64,000 nt of DNA, taken from positions 62,570,200-62,634,199 of the forward strand of contig CAMGYJ010000005.1 of assembly GCA_946122785.1 (NCBI GenBank), written 5' to 3'. The notes beneath the pieces were generated by a model that saw only the letters and a program-made list of their open reading frames with translations, was not told where the DNA came from and made no database searches. The stretch comes from Linum tenue (taxonomy: Eukaryota > Streptophyta > Magnoliopsida > Malpighiales > Linaceae). A program made the position numbers and the translations under genes. Position 1 is the first letter of the stretch. Every line of letters starts with the position of its first letter. Shown piece after piece: positions 10,868 to 22,649 of this stretch.

Positions 10868-12350
10868 ACGACAACACCCAAATTGGTGTAACTTAACCTT
10901 CATATTTAGGTTTGTTTTGTGCTAATTCATGTGCATAATCATTAGAATAACGTCAATTGCATCCCTATTCCGTTCCTATTTGATTATGGTGTGAATTTAG
11001 GGTGCTTTAGACAATACATGCGAATTAGGTACAAAAAGTGGCACAAGTGTAGCAAAATGGACAGAAGGTTGATGATCATGGCTAGGAGATGGAGATCACG
11101 GCCGAGAACACAGACTGCGAACTCAAGGTGAAGATCGCGGCCGCCAATCTAGAGGCTTAGGGCACGAACTTCATGAAGAAGCCAACTAAGGACAAACAGA
11201 GAGTTTTACCAGTATGATTCATGGCCACAGTTCACCCTGACCGCAAGGAAGTTTGTGAACGTGACCGTGAAGTCAACCCGCAAACCCCTCGCATTTGAAG
11301 GCCAAAACGGAGTCATCAGCAGATCGCGATCTCAAGGAAGAAGATTGCGACCGTGATCTTCACACTGCCTGGTCTTGAACTTGTCCATCCTCTGAAGGCT
11401 ATAAATAGAAGACCCCCTTCCCCCATTTAGAAGATTTGATTTTGAGAGATAAATTTCTAGTTAGAGAGAGAAGAGAGAGAAGCTGAAGGAAGGAGAAGAT
11501 GAGAAGGAGGAAGAGCCAGAAGAGAGGAGCCACCTTCCTCAACATCAAGTCTTCCCCAATTTCTTCTATGTATCTTTTCCCCTGATATATGGAGTATTAT
11601 TCTAAGGTACTAGGGGTTCTAAGCCCCAAATCCTAGTTTTAGGACTATTATGCAATGTATGAATATTTTAGGGTTTTGAATGAATGTGTTTATCTAGTTA
11701 ATTTCATTGATTCTCTAGCTTTAATTGTGTTTGGGTATGTCACCCTAATCTTTTTACTAGCCTACTTGAGCTTCTACGTTGGGTATGGAGTTTTAGGGTT
11801 AGACGAGTATGTGTCATCAAACAAATTAGGTTAGATGAATGAATAGGATCTTATGGTGGACGAGGCGACCGTACCCCTGCCATAGGAATGCCTCCCTAGA
11901 CAGAACCCAGGATGAAACCTTGGTGTGGAAGGCGGGTAGTACCCATTGAAAATGAGCTACGTTCTTAATGTCCCAGATATGATAGCCTAGTTCAAGGTGA
12001 ATGACATGTGTTTAGGGGAGGCGTACTCGGAGGCGTGTGTAAAACCACGAAAGCCTACATAAAAGAGTTCACTCACCACATTTTATAAACTCAACTTATT
12101 TAGAAATTGCATAGTAGACCGAGGCTAGGGTGTGGGATAGTTCCCTGAAGTTCCTGCTTTTATATGTATTTGTTCTCACTACTAGTTATTTCTCTTGAAT
12201 TCTCCATCACAAACCATTAAACCAATCGGCCAGATAACAAAAACGTGGGAAGTAGGCTAGGCTACCGAGACCCGAGTGGACCTTGATTGCCACTGTATGA
12301 CAACACCACTTTAAGTTAAACTTGGCCTATGGGGTAGTTATTGAAACGTG
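10868..12350 (+). repeat. LTR relic (D family), approximate ends
   Basis: Starts near ACGACAACACCCAAATTGGT, like the TGATAACACCCAAAATGATG start of the - strand LTR ending at 62409. It holds a cluster of GATCGCGGCCGC, GATCACGGCC and GATCGCGACC motifs (11085-11375), then a TATA box TATAAATAGA at 11400-11409. The GTGGACGAGGCGACCGTACCCCTGCC block near 11867 also occurs, reversed, near 59815 and 46715. No flanking duplication was found; the right end is uncertain. Confidence 0.6.
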
Positions 12351-12579
12351 CTAAATATTGACAATGACTTGCACGGAATGAATCGATCACCTTACAAAGT
12401 ACATTTCGAGCATCATTGTAAAGATCAAAAGTTTCTAAGTGCAAGGGTTGACCTTGTAAGCTTCTTATGATCCGCTACCTAAAAACGAAAGTCACGTATC
12501 ATCGTAGAGGTCTAGTTAATCAGAGGATGTTGAGTTTAGGTTTGCTTGGAAACAAGCAAAGTTCAACTGTGGGGTTATT

Positions 12580-13720
12580 TGATGACACCTGAAATGAGCT
12601 ATTGTAGACCCCCATATTATGACCTAAAGTGCATTCATTTCATATCATTATCATCATAATACTTTGTATTTGTGCTATGAATGCTTCAAGTGTGTTTTAG
12701 AAACCCTAGTACTGCTTTTGTGGGTTTGATGGGCTTTTGGTAGCGCTTTGTGCAGTTTTGGTAAAAGCATAATAGTGGACCACTTGGCAGCTGAAGGGGA
12801 TATCGAGATCCAATTGATGGAGAAATGAATCGAAGCGAGTACACACTTACATAAATGGTACCTAAAACGGTGCCTCGTGAAGGAAAACGATTTCATTGAC
12901 GCTACTTTACAAAATTCGTGTACTTCGCCAGAAAGTTACCTTAGAGATTTTTGATTCCGTGTCCAAGTGTTTGGAGGCTTCTGATTGGCTGGATGATGTT
13001 AGAGCTACGAGTTTCTCTCCCCAGAAACCCTAATCGAAGACCTATAAATAGAGCTCTAAAGGTAGAACTCGAGTGGGGAGAGACGAGAGGTCAAGGAAGG
13101 GTCATTACTCTGCTGACATAGCAACCCACCTGACATAGACCGAGACTAGTCTGATGTGAGGAATTGGCGCCAGAAACGACGGTTATGACCCTCTCTTCTA
13201 TGTTGTGGACGCCCATTCCCGAGGTGTTTTCGGGACTTTGTTTCGATCGATGATCACCTAGAAACCCTTCCCCATGGCTAGTTAGTTCCTTTAGTTGTGT
13301 AGGTATGTGAACCTAATGGGGTTCTAGTCATGTAAATATCGATGTTTGGCTTAATACAATTGTATTATTTCATATGTGTAGATGCTTGATTTCCTCTATT
13401 TCGTTTTTGTTGATTCTAATGATTGCTTAGTCGACCTTGCACTCCTTCGAGGTACAAGGATCAAAATCCCAGTTGTTTAGGATTAAGACTAGAAATGAAA
13501 GTCCTACTCAATTGATCCTCATTCAATCAAACAACGTGACGAGTCAAGGGAGAAATCCTTAGGGTCCTTGTCGCCCATTAGTTCGGGTAAATGCTGCGAC
13601 ACAAGGTGGGATCTAACGAAATAAGAAATCAGCATATGGTATGTTGTCAGATATCGAAGGATATGCAATAAGGAGACCTAGGGGGAGTTTGTGTATACAA
13701 AACCTTCCTTCTATGCTCTC
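12580..13720 (+). repeat. LTR relic following a decayed polypurine tract
   Basis: GTTTGCTTGGAAACAAGCAA and a short ACTGTGGGG precede TGATGACACCTG at 12580. This arrangement equals the end of element C (GCTTGGGGACAAGCAAACGG, purine tract, then TGATAG). It is plausibly the 3' LTR of the relic that starts at 7554, with the D-family LTR nested inside it. The right end is uncertain. Confidence 0.5.
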
Positions 13721-14165
13721 TCGTCCATCCAATTAGCTATAGTTTTACTTTTCTGCGTGCTTTATTTCTTTTCGTTTTAGTTTTGCGATATTATTGCTAC
13801 ATAGGACTTTTAGGAAGTCCCACCTTTTAGAGGGTTTATTAAACTCTAAAACATTCCTGAATAGGACTTTCATTTGTAAGAAGAGGGCTTATGTCTTGAC
13901 TTCTTAGTATCCTTCTTCACATCCTTATGATTATTTTACCTCACATATTTCCTAGGGGCTGCGTGAAGCTTCACTATTGTCTCGTCCAGCTTACTCAAAA
14001 CACTAAATGAAGATTGAGAAACATGCAACACTTGTTGGGCTAGCTTGTGGAGACCAAACTATTAGTCTAGCTCCATTGATAACTTTCTAGAATGCATGTT
14101 CTTATGGAAGCTTGGAAGAGGGAGTATCAGCTACAACTTGAAAGGTTTTTTTTCTATATTCTGAA
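13721..14165. other. Unassigned AT-rich stretch
   Basis: I see no open frame, terminal repeat or RNA gene here. It may be the tail of the preceding LTR relic or LINE 3' sequence. Confidence 0.3.
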
Positions 14166-15030
14166 CTATCTCTTGCAAACTTTGTTGCACTTGTTCCGAA
14201 GAGCTTTCATAATTAGGTTACAATGCTCAAAGCCATGACCCACCATAGTCTGTAGTTGTGGATCTTCGAATGAAACAGCCACATGCTTTCCCTCATCTAG
14301 TTCATTTTTCATCACTTGGAAAATTTTCAAATTCTTGAGGGATTCATGTTTATTTGATTCCTTATGCACCCATACTTGCTTCCCATGTTCAGCATATTCA
14401 CCCTTCATACCAAACAACTTGCACATGGGACATATAGGGGGGATTTCAATATTCCACACATACTCTAATTTAGCAGTCATCATCTGGTCACATCTCCATA
14501 TGATCTAGAAACGCACTTGCAACATTGAGTTCAACCAAAACTTTCGCTTGACCCAACCGAGCACCCAATCTAGTAGTCTAATCCATATCAATGGAATGCT
14601 AATCCAACTCACCATCATGCTTAATGCTTGGTAATCCACATAATCCATACGGACATTGGACAACCGTACCCAAAATGGTAAAGCCTTCTACCTAGATCCA
14701 CCATACTTCTACCATGAACACAAGGTCAAAGGTAAAGGAAATTGTCGTAATCAAACCACGATCCAATCACAGATGGTCTGAGATGGTAACTAAATCAAGA
14801 GCAAACTATCACAAAGAAGCGAATTTGATCTTAAAGTTTATTTTCCCACCTACGCAGCACAAACAATGGCAAAGCAACTTGCAAAAACTTACCCACCAAA
14901 CAGTTCTTCCAACAAGCTGCACTTGTCTCACAATTAGCCTTAGGCATACAAAGACCAACGTTAACTATCTCTGGTGGTATATAAGTGAGGCGGTTTGCTT
15001 CCGAGATTCCATATAGCTTCACTAGTGTTT
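14166..15030 (-). pseudogene. LINE gag-like ORF1 relic (DUF4283 plus zinc knuckle)
   Basis: On the - strand two conserved stretches in order: ACWKNCLVGKFLQVALPLFV (about 14930-14870), matching the DUF4283 RNA-binding domain of plant L1-type LINEs, and KLEYVWNIEIPPICPMCKLF (about 14480-14415), matching the zinc-knuckle region that follows it. Between them the frame is shifted and has stops, with an LPFWVRLSNV-like piece near 14670. It lies 3' of the RT relic at 15.7-17.5 kb on the same strand, the wrong order for one element, so it comes from a different LINE copy. Confidence 0.65.
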
Positions 15031-15699
15031 GGAAGTAACTCCCTACTGCGGAATAACATCAGATTGAATCTCGGATAAAGGCCAAACCACCATTGTCAAT
15101 GGATCACTCATCGAAAAAGGAAAATAGGGAATAGAGGTGCCCCGACACATATGTAGGTGTGGTTAGGTTATCTCACTTGTCGGAAATCCAACTAACCAGA
15201 GGCAAGCAATTTGTTCACTTCTTTCTCTCACTAGAAAACTATTTTCCACTTTTTTAAATTCCAAATAAGTAATGGGTCCATTGTGACCTATTGTGATCTA
15301 CAAATTTCTGAAAAAAATTCAAGACTGAATATATCATTCTGGTATAGGGGTGGTAAGTAGATGGTTGTGGAAGGTGGTAAATGGTTCTTAGTATATTCCT
15401 ACTTTCACGTGTCCAACCATTCTACACTATGGTATATTCATAATCATACCGCCATGGTACACTTCTATACCATCATGGTATACTCCTACTTTCAAGTGAA
15501 CCATATACTTGCTTTCCCCAACTCAAAAGCATATAAACCAAGGCAGCAACTAAGAACATGTATAATAAATGAGCATGAAACAAGCAGATGATATCAGGTT
15601 TCTCTTCCGCCTAGACACAAAAGCATAACCCTAACATATGTTTTCCCTAACTCAAAAGCGTATCTTACATTATCATTCTATCATGACAATCAAGCCATA
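15031..15699. other. Unassigned sequence between LINE relics
   Basis: Low-GC sequence with short repeats of TACTTTCA(A/C)GTG and CCATGGTA(C/T)A near 15395-15500. No gene is supported. Confidence 0.3.
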
Positions 15700-17560
15700 G
15701 AATAAAAGAATGCATGGGATATGAGATCAGAGTCACATACCAATGGATACCATTCCACCTCTATATCTTTAGATACGATAGATTCCAAAACCCCTTCATA
15801 GAGAACTTCTTCATGCACTTTATATTTCAAGTTATTTCATTCCTAGCATCATCAATAAAAGGAAGAATAAGAGTCCTATATTTCAGCACTCTTTTCCATG
15901 TCCATGAATCATCAAGATAAGAAGAAATGTCCCAAATTGTTTTACTCTTTAGTCAATATCTTATGATCCATGCCACCCACAAGGAACCACATTCAGCCAA
16001 AATATTGCACAAATGATTAAAAATGCATGTTAGTTCCACATCCTAAAGTTTCGTATTCCCAAACCACCTTCTTTTTTAGGACGTGCTATCATTTTCCAAG
16101 CAACCACAACCCTTGTTATCAAAGTTGTATCATCGGTTCTCTAGACAAACTCATAGCAGAACCTTTCTACTTCTTTTGTTACATATTGAGAAAGTAAGAA
16201 AACATTCATCCAACATCAGAGAACATTAGTAAATACATATGTTACCAACTGAACCTTACCTACATATTTAAGAAGCCTTGCTCAACAACTTCAAATTCTT
16301 TGTGTAATTTATCAATTAGTACGTGACTATATCTTCGGGTTAACTTTCCAGTGATCAATGGAACCCCCAAATAATGCACAGGTAGTTCACCCAAAAGGAA
16401 ATCATGTATAAGATGAAATACCTTCCTTTTCCTCCTTAGAAATACCAGCACAATACAATTGACTTATGACAGGATTATATTGAAGACAAGAGAATCTATA
16501 ATACTCACCAAAAAGCCTTCTAATTCTAACAACTACTGTAACATATCCATTAGTAAATTGTAGCAAATCATCAGCAAAGTTGAGATGTGTAATTAATAGT
16601 GGTTTACATCTTGGATGTAAGTGAATTTGCTTATCCCTGGCTGCTCTTTTAAGCAAACAATCAAAGATTTTCGTTGCAACAGTGAAAAGATAAGGGGAAA
16701 GTGGGTCCCCTTGTCCTAAACCTTTTCCAATAGCAAAATATCCAAGAAACCCCCTATCCAAAGAAATTCTCACTACAACATCAAAAACTTCTCAAGAAAC
16801 ACCATGGAAAACATAATAGAAAATAGATAGGACCAACTGACTTAATTATACGCTTAATCAATTTCGACATTGCATATGAAAGAAATCGATGTCTTATGAC
16901 AATCCTTTACTAGATCAGAAGCCAACAACACATTATCACATATTAGGGCCTGTTTACTTTCATTTCTGTTTCCTGTTTTCGAGAAAACAGATGTTGAAAA
17001 CAAGTGGAAACAACATTTTGTCATTTCCGAAAACAGCATGAAGTTGACACTTTCTGTTTTCATAGTTGGAAACGAATAGAAAACAGAATGAAAAGTAAAC
17101 AAGTTTTCCCGTTTCGGTTGCAAAATTTATGGCATGAAAACAGAAAACAGGAAACGAAAATGGAAGTGAACAGGACCTTAATCTTCCTTTCACAAAAGAA
17201 TACTCTGATGCACTTATAATCTTAGGAAAAACTTTTGCAATTCTATTTTCATGGAGCATGGAAATACCTTTGTAGATAGCATTGGCCAAAATTCTTTCAT
17301 AGTAGTAGCATTGGGATCTTCGGTCAAAAGAGTGAAGATGGTGCAGTTGACTTCTTTAGGCATATAACCAGTATCCAAAAAATGAAGAATAACATCCTCT
17401 ACATGCTTACCAATTATATCCCAGTGAAGATTGTAAAACTCAGCTGGAAAGTCATATGGCCCAAGAGCCTTGTCCCTAATAAGTTCTGTAAACATTTCTG
17501 AAATTCCTCCCGGGTTAATGGTCTCTCTAGAATATCACAGTCCTCAATATCAAGCTTATG
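15700..17560 (-). pseudogene. LINE (L1-type) reverse transcriptase relic
   Basis: On the - strand the pieces follow RT order: DKALGPYDFPAEFYNLHWDI and TGYMPKEVNCTIFTLL (17495-17330), the GLGQGDPLSPYLF motif (about 16725-16690), the catalytic box as LNFADDLLQF (about 16585-16555), LPVHYLGVPLITGKLTRR (16385-16330), and a thumb/connection region with PKKEGGLGIRN (about 16085-16050). The frame changes and stops repeatedly, and a Tourist-like MITE (16946-17177) interrupts it. The family inserts by target-primed reverse transcription; this copy is dead. Confidence 0.8.
16946..17177. mobile_element. Tourist-like (PIF/Harbinger) MITE, 232 bp, TTA duplication
   Basis: Begins GGGCCTGTTTACTTTCATTT and ends in the matching inverted repeat (ATGGAAGTGAACAGGACC), flanked by TTA at 16943-16945 and 17178-17180. 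The TIR start and 3-bp duplication fit PIF/Harbinger MITEs. It is rich in GAAAACAG/CTGTTTTC motifs in both orientations and lies in the LINE RT relic. Confidence 0.85.
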
Positions 17561-18366
17561 ATCCATCGACCTTGATAATTACCCATAGATTGGTTAACCA
17601 TTTCTGGATCAACTTCCCAAACTAGCTTTATGTACTAGTATACAACCACCGTGGACATTTCTTTTACATCTCTAATTGCTCCAATTGACTATCAACTAGA
17701 GAAGTATTTTGCTACCTTTGGGTTTTGATTTTCACAGACTTATGGAAGAATGTTGTGTTTGAATCACTTTCTTGAACCTATTCTACTATGACATGTTTTA
17801 TAAAATAGTTCTTGAACTTCTAGAGCTTCCTTAAAATCTGCAACCAACTTCTTCTCCTTAAGAACATTCTCAGCTTTTGGATATGCCAATAGTGAAAATG
17901 TAGTGGAATTCAGGGTCGAAATTCAGAGGTATTGGATTTTTATTTTTACCCTTCTCAGCTTTTCTGAATCCCTAATTTACCCTTCTCAATTTCACATAGA
18001 AAACATAATGAGAAAACCCTCTTAGATAACTTTCATTTTAAATAAAATGGATGTAACAACTAGAACTATATTACTTAAAAGACTTTAGAAGATATCATTT
18101 TAAATAACATAATTAATTTTATTTAAAAGACATTAGAAGAAGTCTTTTTTTTTTTGCCAAATGGAAGATGTCATTTTAAAATGGATTTAATAACCAGAAC
18201 TATAGTATTTAAAAAAATTATGTCATTTGAAATAGCATAATTAAATTTATTTTTATCCCCATTTTTAAAAAGGTGAATTTAATTAAAATCTGCTAGAACT
18301 TTTATTACCCAGCGGACTTGGTTACATTGTCAAAGATAAGCTGATCAACGAGGTAGATAGGGTGTC
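17561..18366. other. AT-rich stretch with a short LINE 3' remnant
   Basis: 17561-17880 has weak - strand LINE similarity, as expected upstream of the RT relic. 17890-18280 is AT-rich with short repeats (GAAGA(T/A)(G/A)TCATTTTAAA). 18300-18355 on the - strand reads GACAATGTAACC...TAATAAAAG, like the LINE 3' end at 29735-29770. Confidence 0.4.
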
Positions 18367-19232
18367 TTTTTTTTTCCAAGTAATATCAAAATACAATAGT
18401 TAAACCTCTACCCAAAACCCCAAAAAGACAGTTAGTGGAGCGACCCTACAAAATCGAAGGACGCTATCTCTACAGGGGACAACAGCAGGGCTTGTCTTGC
18501 CACTCTATGGGCAGCCCAGTTGACACTCCTCGGGACCGAACTAAAGAGAATACAAGAAGAACATGATCTCAACAACTAAAAACAATCACGAAGTAAGGGC
18601 CCTCCCACCGAGTCTTCACAGCATCTACCATCAAGTTGCCGGATAACCACTTCTGAATCACCTTCGATGATGGCGTGGGGAATACTGCGAGAAAGCACCA
18701 AAGAGATGGCATCCCTAGCGGCCAGCAGCTCTGCAAGATAAGGATTCGAAATCCCTGGATGGTGGAATCCCAAGGCCAAAAAGACTTGCCCATCCGATCC
18801 TCGAACGACGAGGCCTGCCGAGCTACCCTGGTCACGAACAACGACATCGAAGTTGTTCTTGATAAAACCTTCAGGAGGACCAACCCAACTGGAGAGACGA
18901 GAGGGCTGGAGGCGGGGAGAAAGGATCTGGGGATGGGGGGAGACTGAGGAATATTCTTAAACTTGGAAGAAAAACTGACGGGCAAGCGAACTGGCTAGTG
19001 GTTGAGTGAATTCAAAAACCACTTTGTTTCTAGATTTCCAAATTCTCCAAAGAAGGCAAATGCAGGGGAGATAGTGGATTTGGAAGCTTTCCAAGTACAT
19101 AACATGTCGCCACCAGATACCAAAATTTTCAGTTGGGGCGGAAAGAAGTAAACTGCTTAGTCCCACCATATTCCAGCGGTGTAAAGCAAGATGACAATGG
19201 AAAAAGAGGTGTTCAATACTCTCTTGACTATC
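18367..19232 (-). pseudogene. LINE 3' end: zinc-binding RT C-terminus and RNase H relic with poly(A)
   Basis: On the - strand: SQESIEHLFFHCHLALHRW (about 19225-19165), the zf-RVT motif; LLWRIWKSRNKVVFE (about 19050-19005); then in another frame YLAELLAARDAISLVLS and IEGDSEVVIRQLDG (18735-18625) of a plant RNase H-like domain. A nine-A tract at 18367-18375 on this strand is a likely poly(A) tail. Element B inserted at 19233. Confidence 0.7.
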
Positions 19233-20567
19233 TGATAGACCGATAATTATACATATTTTCACCCCTATTCTGGAGCCGTTTGTGCTGAGGAATCTCGTGT
19301 TTTAAGCCGATTTTACGCCAGGTTGTGTGTTTGTGTCATATTTCAGGTCCCGGCGTTGGAATCGAGGCGGAGAAACGAGTTCTGGGTCGAAAGGAGCCGA
19401 GTTGGGACTAAGGGGGCTGCAGGAGGAAAATACCCCGTCGGATGGCAAAATACCCGACCGGGTATTTATCGTTTTTGGCACCCGTGAGAAACAGAAGGGG
19501 GCCCGGGCGAAGGCCTTAAATCCCCGGTCGGGGATTTTGGTGGTAGACCGGGGATTTCGCCTTTAGTGGAACGGTGCGTTTCACAATACCCGGTCGAACC
19601 ATAAAATACCCGACCGGGTATTTTGACCGGGTATCGCGACCGGGCAGCTGATAAAAGAGGAAGAAGGCCAATTTTCAAAGGGTTCCGAGTTTTTGAGAGA
19701 GAAACCGATACCTAGAGAGAGAAAGCGTCGAACCAGAGTTCTCAAGCGCCATAGATCGATCTTCAACACCATTGGAGCCCGTCTTGAGCTTGGAGAAGTG
19801 CGATTAAACGTCCAGAAGCAGGAATCCAACTTCACAGTATGATTTCCGTGTCTGAATCTGCTTTTGCTTCTTTCTCTATGGAGTAGTTTCCCCATTCATC
19901 TGGGTATGGAGAACCCTAGATTTGTATGCTAGGTCTGATTGTATGAACCCAAGTACAGTGTTTGTGAATTGATTATATTCGATTGAGGTTTGAATGATTG
20001 AATGACTTGAATCCTGATCAAATTCCTGTTGTTTCTGCTTTGACCTGGAATGAGAATATCTGCCTAGGTTGATAGAGTACCCTTAATCGAAGGTGGCGAA
20101 TTGGTGACTTTAGTCGAGGAGCCAATTCGCTATTCTGTACCGAAGTCAATTCGGTAGTGGAGGTTTGGTTCATTAGGGCCTCAATCTGTTTACTCCGGTG
20201 GAGGTTAGTCGCCCGCTAGAGACTCAGATTGAGAGGGTCTGGAGACCTTTAGTCGAGACTTCAGGCTAATTGAGAACCTTCCGCAGTATAACTTTCATGA
20301 AAACTGAACTTGGCAATTGCAATCCGACTTAACTGCAGTCTAGGGGGAAACCATATCCGGGTGACCTCTCTTGACTTGACAACAAACCGTTTACTTGCTT
20401 GTGTTTGTTTGCTTGAGTTTCACTAAAAGTTCACTGCTAAATAACAAGAATTCACCGAGTAGTCATCACATCTAGGACCGGGTTGACATTAAAACCCGAC
20501 CCGCTATACTACGCTTTAGGAATTGGTTATACTTGGCCATTTTCTAGGTGACAGTAGGAGTGAGTCA
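19233..20567 (+). repeat. 5' LTR of element B (1335 bp)
   Basis: Begins TGATAGACCGATAATTATAC and ends GAGTGAGTCA, five bases before the primer site. It matches A's LTR throughout. The palindrome array is at 19430-19640, with a weak TATA-like GATAAAAG at 19650. Confidence 0.9.
19430..19640 (+). promoter_or_regulatory. Palindrome array in the U3 of element B's LTR
   Basis: Copies of AATACCCG/CGGGTATT arms (19447-19468, 19586-19640) and the variant AATCCCCG/CGGGGATT (19519-19558), with spacer GAGAAACAGAAGGGGGCCCG. Copy order and spacing match A's LTR and resemble the internal arrays of both elements. Confidence 0.7.
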
Positions 20568-20572
20568 AGTTT

Positions 20573-20590
20573 TGGCGCCGTTGCCGGGGA
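20573..20590 (+). other. Primer-binding site, element B (tRNA-Asp type)
   Basis: TGGCGCCGTTGCCGGGGA, identical to A's site; priming site for minus-strand DNA synthesis. Confidence 0.92.
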
Positions 20591-20710
20591 CGGCTAGGTT
20601 GTTGAAGAAAAGTGATTTCTGTTACTTTAGCATTTTCATTTTGCATTGAGTTTTTGCTTTCCCACTTGTGCCTTCACGGGTTTGCTTGCTTGATTGTGTG
20701 CAGATAGTGC

Positions 20711-22640
20711 ATGACCCGTAGCCAGTCAGGAGGTTTACTGCCGTTGGATCCAGAGATTGAACGCACTGCCGCCAACTTCGGAGACAACAGCGAGCTAGAT
20801 GGTTACGGGAGAGCGCATAGACGGCCAATTGACCAGCGATCTGAGGAGAGTACGAGATGGAGGGCGAAGACATCCCACAACCGGGGAATGCTCGACAGGT
20901 CCCCCGGTGAATCAGCATCCACCACCACCGCCGGGTCCCACCTTGGAATACTTCTATACTCCACGGATTGCTGACATCCGCCCGGTCATCCTCTATCCGC
21001 CCATTCCTGCAAACAACTTCGAGATCAAGCCATGCTGGATTCAACTCATCACACCTCTATCCAGTTCCATGGCTTGAAGGATGAGGAAGCCCGGGTACAC
21101 CTTTCCCGTTTTCTGCAGCTGACGAACGGGTTCAAGCTGAATGGTGTTCCGGATGACGCAATCCGCCTTCACCTCTTCCCCCATTCTCTGGCGGGGAATG
21201 CTAAGAGGTGGTTGGAGACCCAGCCCCCATTGTCCATCACCTCTTCGGACGATCTGGCTGACAAGTTCGTGCACCGGTATTATCCGGCATCGAAGACCAC
21301 AGAGATACAGCGGGAGATCACTCACTTCCGCCAAGAGCCAGATGAGTCCTTCGTGATGCATGGGAGCGGTACATGGGATACTTCTGGCAGTGTCCCCATC
21401 ATGGTTTCAGCGATGCTTCACAGTAGGGAACTTCTCCAGCGCCCTCACTCCAGACAGCCAGAGGGTGATCGAGTCTCTATGCCCAGGAGGGGATATCCTT
21501 ACTAAGACTCCACCCGAGCTGAACCAGATGATCAGTACCTTGGCTGCCCGAGACCATTCCTGGGGGCAGAACACAGAGGCAGGAACTCCCGGGACCGGGG
21601 TGTGCATGCTATGGAGGCCAGGTCCGGGTTAGAGCAGCAGTGGCTGAGTTGGTGCAGACATTGAAGCAGCCTAACAGTCTTTCCGGGCCGAGGTGTAGCT
21701 ACGCCTCCAGTAGCTCAGTGTCAGTGGTGTGAGAGCCCGAACCACCTGGTGGAGGATTGTCAGTCTATGAGGGAGTCTTCTACTCCCCAAGAGCAGGTGG
21801 ACTTCATAGCAAATGCTCGGCGCCTGGACCCATACAGCAACACCTATAATGAGGGATGGCGCCAGCATCCCAACGCCTGGAGCAGCAACACCAACAAACC
21901 ACCTGGTTTCCCAGCACCAGCAGGTGGTTTCCAGCAGAGGCAGCCCTTCCAGGCTAGGCAGGGGCCACCACCACAGCAGCAGCCCTACCAGCCTAGGCAA
22001 GGGCAGCCATTCCAGCAGCCCCAGCGCCAGTTTGCTCAGCCTCCAGCAGCCGCAGCACCAGATCCTCAGATATCTGATCTGAAGAATATTTTGCAGGCTT
22101 TCATGACCACCTGTCAGGCGAACTTCACGAGGATGGATCAGAACATCGCCTCACTGGAGGCAGGCCAGAGGAACCAAGGTGCCATTCTGCAGGATCTCCA
22201 GAATCAGATTGGGAGCCTAGCTCGCCAGAACACTACCAGGGCACCGGGGACTCTGCCTGCCACCACCATTCCCAATCCACGGGACCCGCATGAGACCGCA
22301 CACGCCATCACCACCAGGAGTGGCAAGACTACATCTGCTGCTCCTGCTCACCCAGGCGAGACGAACCACTACCTGCTTCAACACCTCCAGCTGATACTGC
22401 AGAGGTGGGGAAGGCAGCACAGCACCTGCTCCAAAGCCGCAACCTGTGGTTAAGGAGCATACACCCCAGCTGCCCTTCCCCACTCGACCATAAAGACAGG
22501 CTGGAGACAGAGTTTGCCAAGTTCATGGCAATGTTGAAGCAGGTCAACATCAGCATGCCGTTCGTGGAGGCACTGTCGAAGATGCCCAAGTATGCCAAGT
22601 TTATGAAAGACCTCCTCACCAACAAGAAGAAACTTGGGGA
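20711..22640 (+). pseudogene. gag of element B, multiply frameshifted
   Basis: Starts at ATG 20711 (MTRSQSGG, matching A's MTGSQSGD) but changes frame near 20790, 21050, 21350, 21420, 21610 and after 22380. The gag core (GLKDEEARVHLSRFLQL at about 21072, AKRWLETQPP at about 21200) is in one frame. The SALTPDSQRVIESLCPGGDI region (about 21440) is in another, and the CCHC knuckle CQWCESPNHLVEDC (about 21720-21763) with the Gln/Pro-rich tail in a third. The frame that ends at 22451 stops just before the protease domain. No functional Gag could be made from this copy. Confidence 0.85.
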
Positions 22641-22649
22641 TCTTCGACA

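Noticed and set aside
13161..13180. TGGCGCCAGAAACGACGG as a primer-binding site
   Set aside because: It matches the tRNA-Asp site only in the first seven bases and LTR-like sequence continues beyond it, so it lies within an LTR relic.
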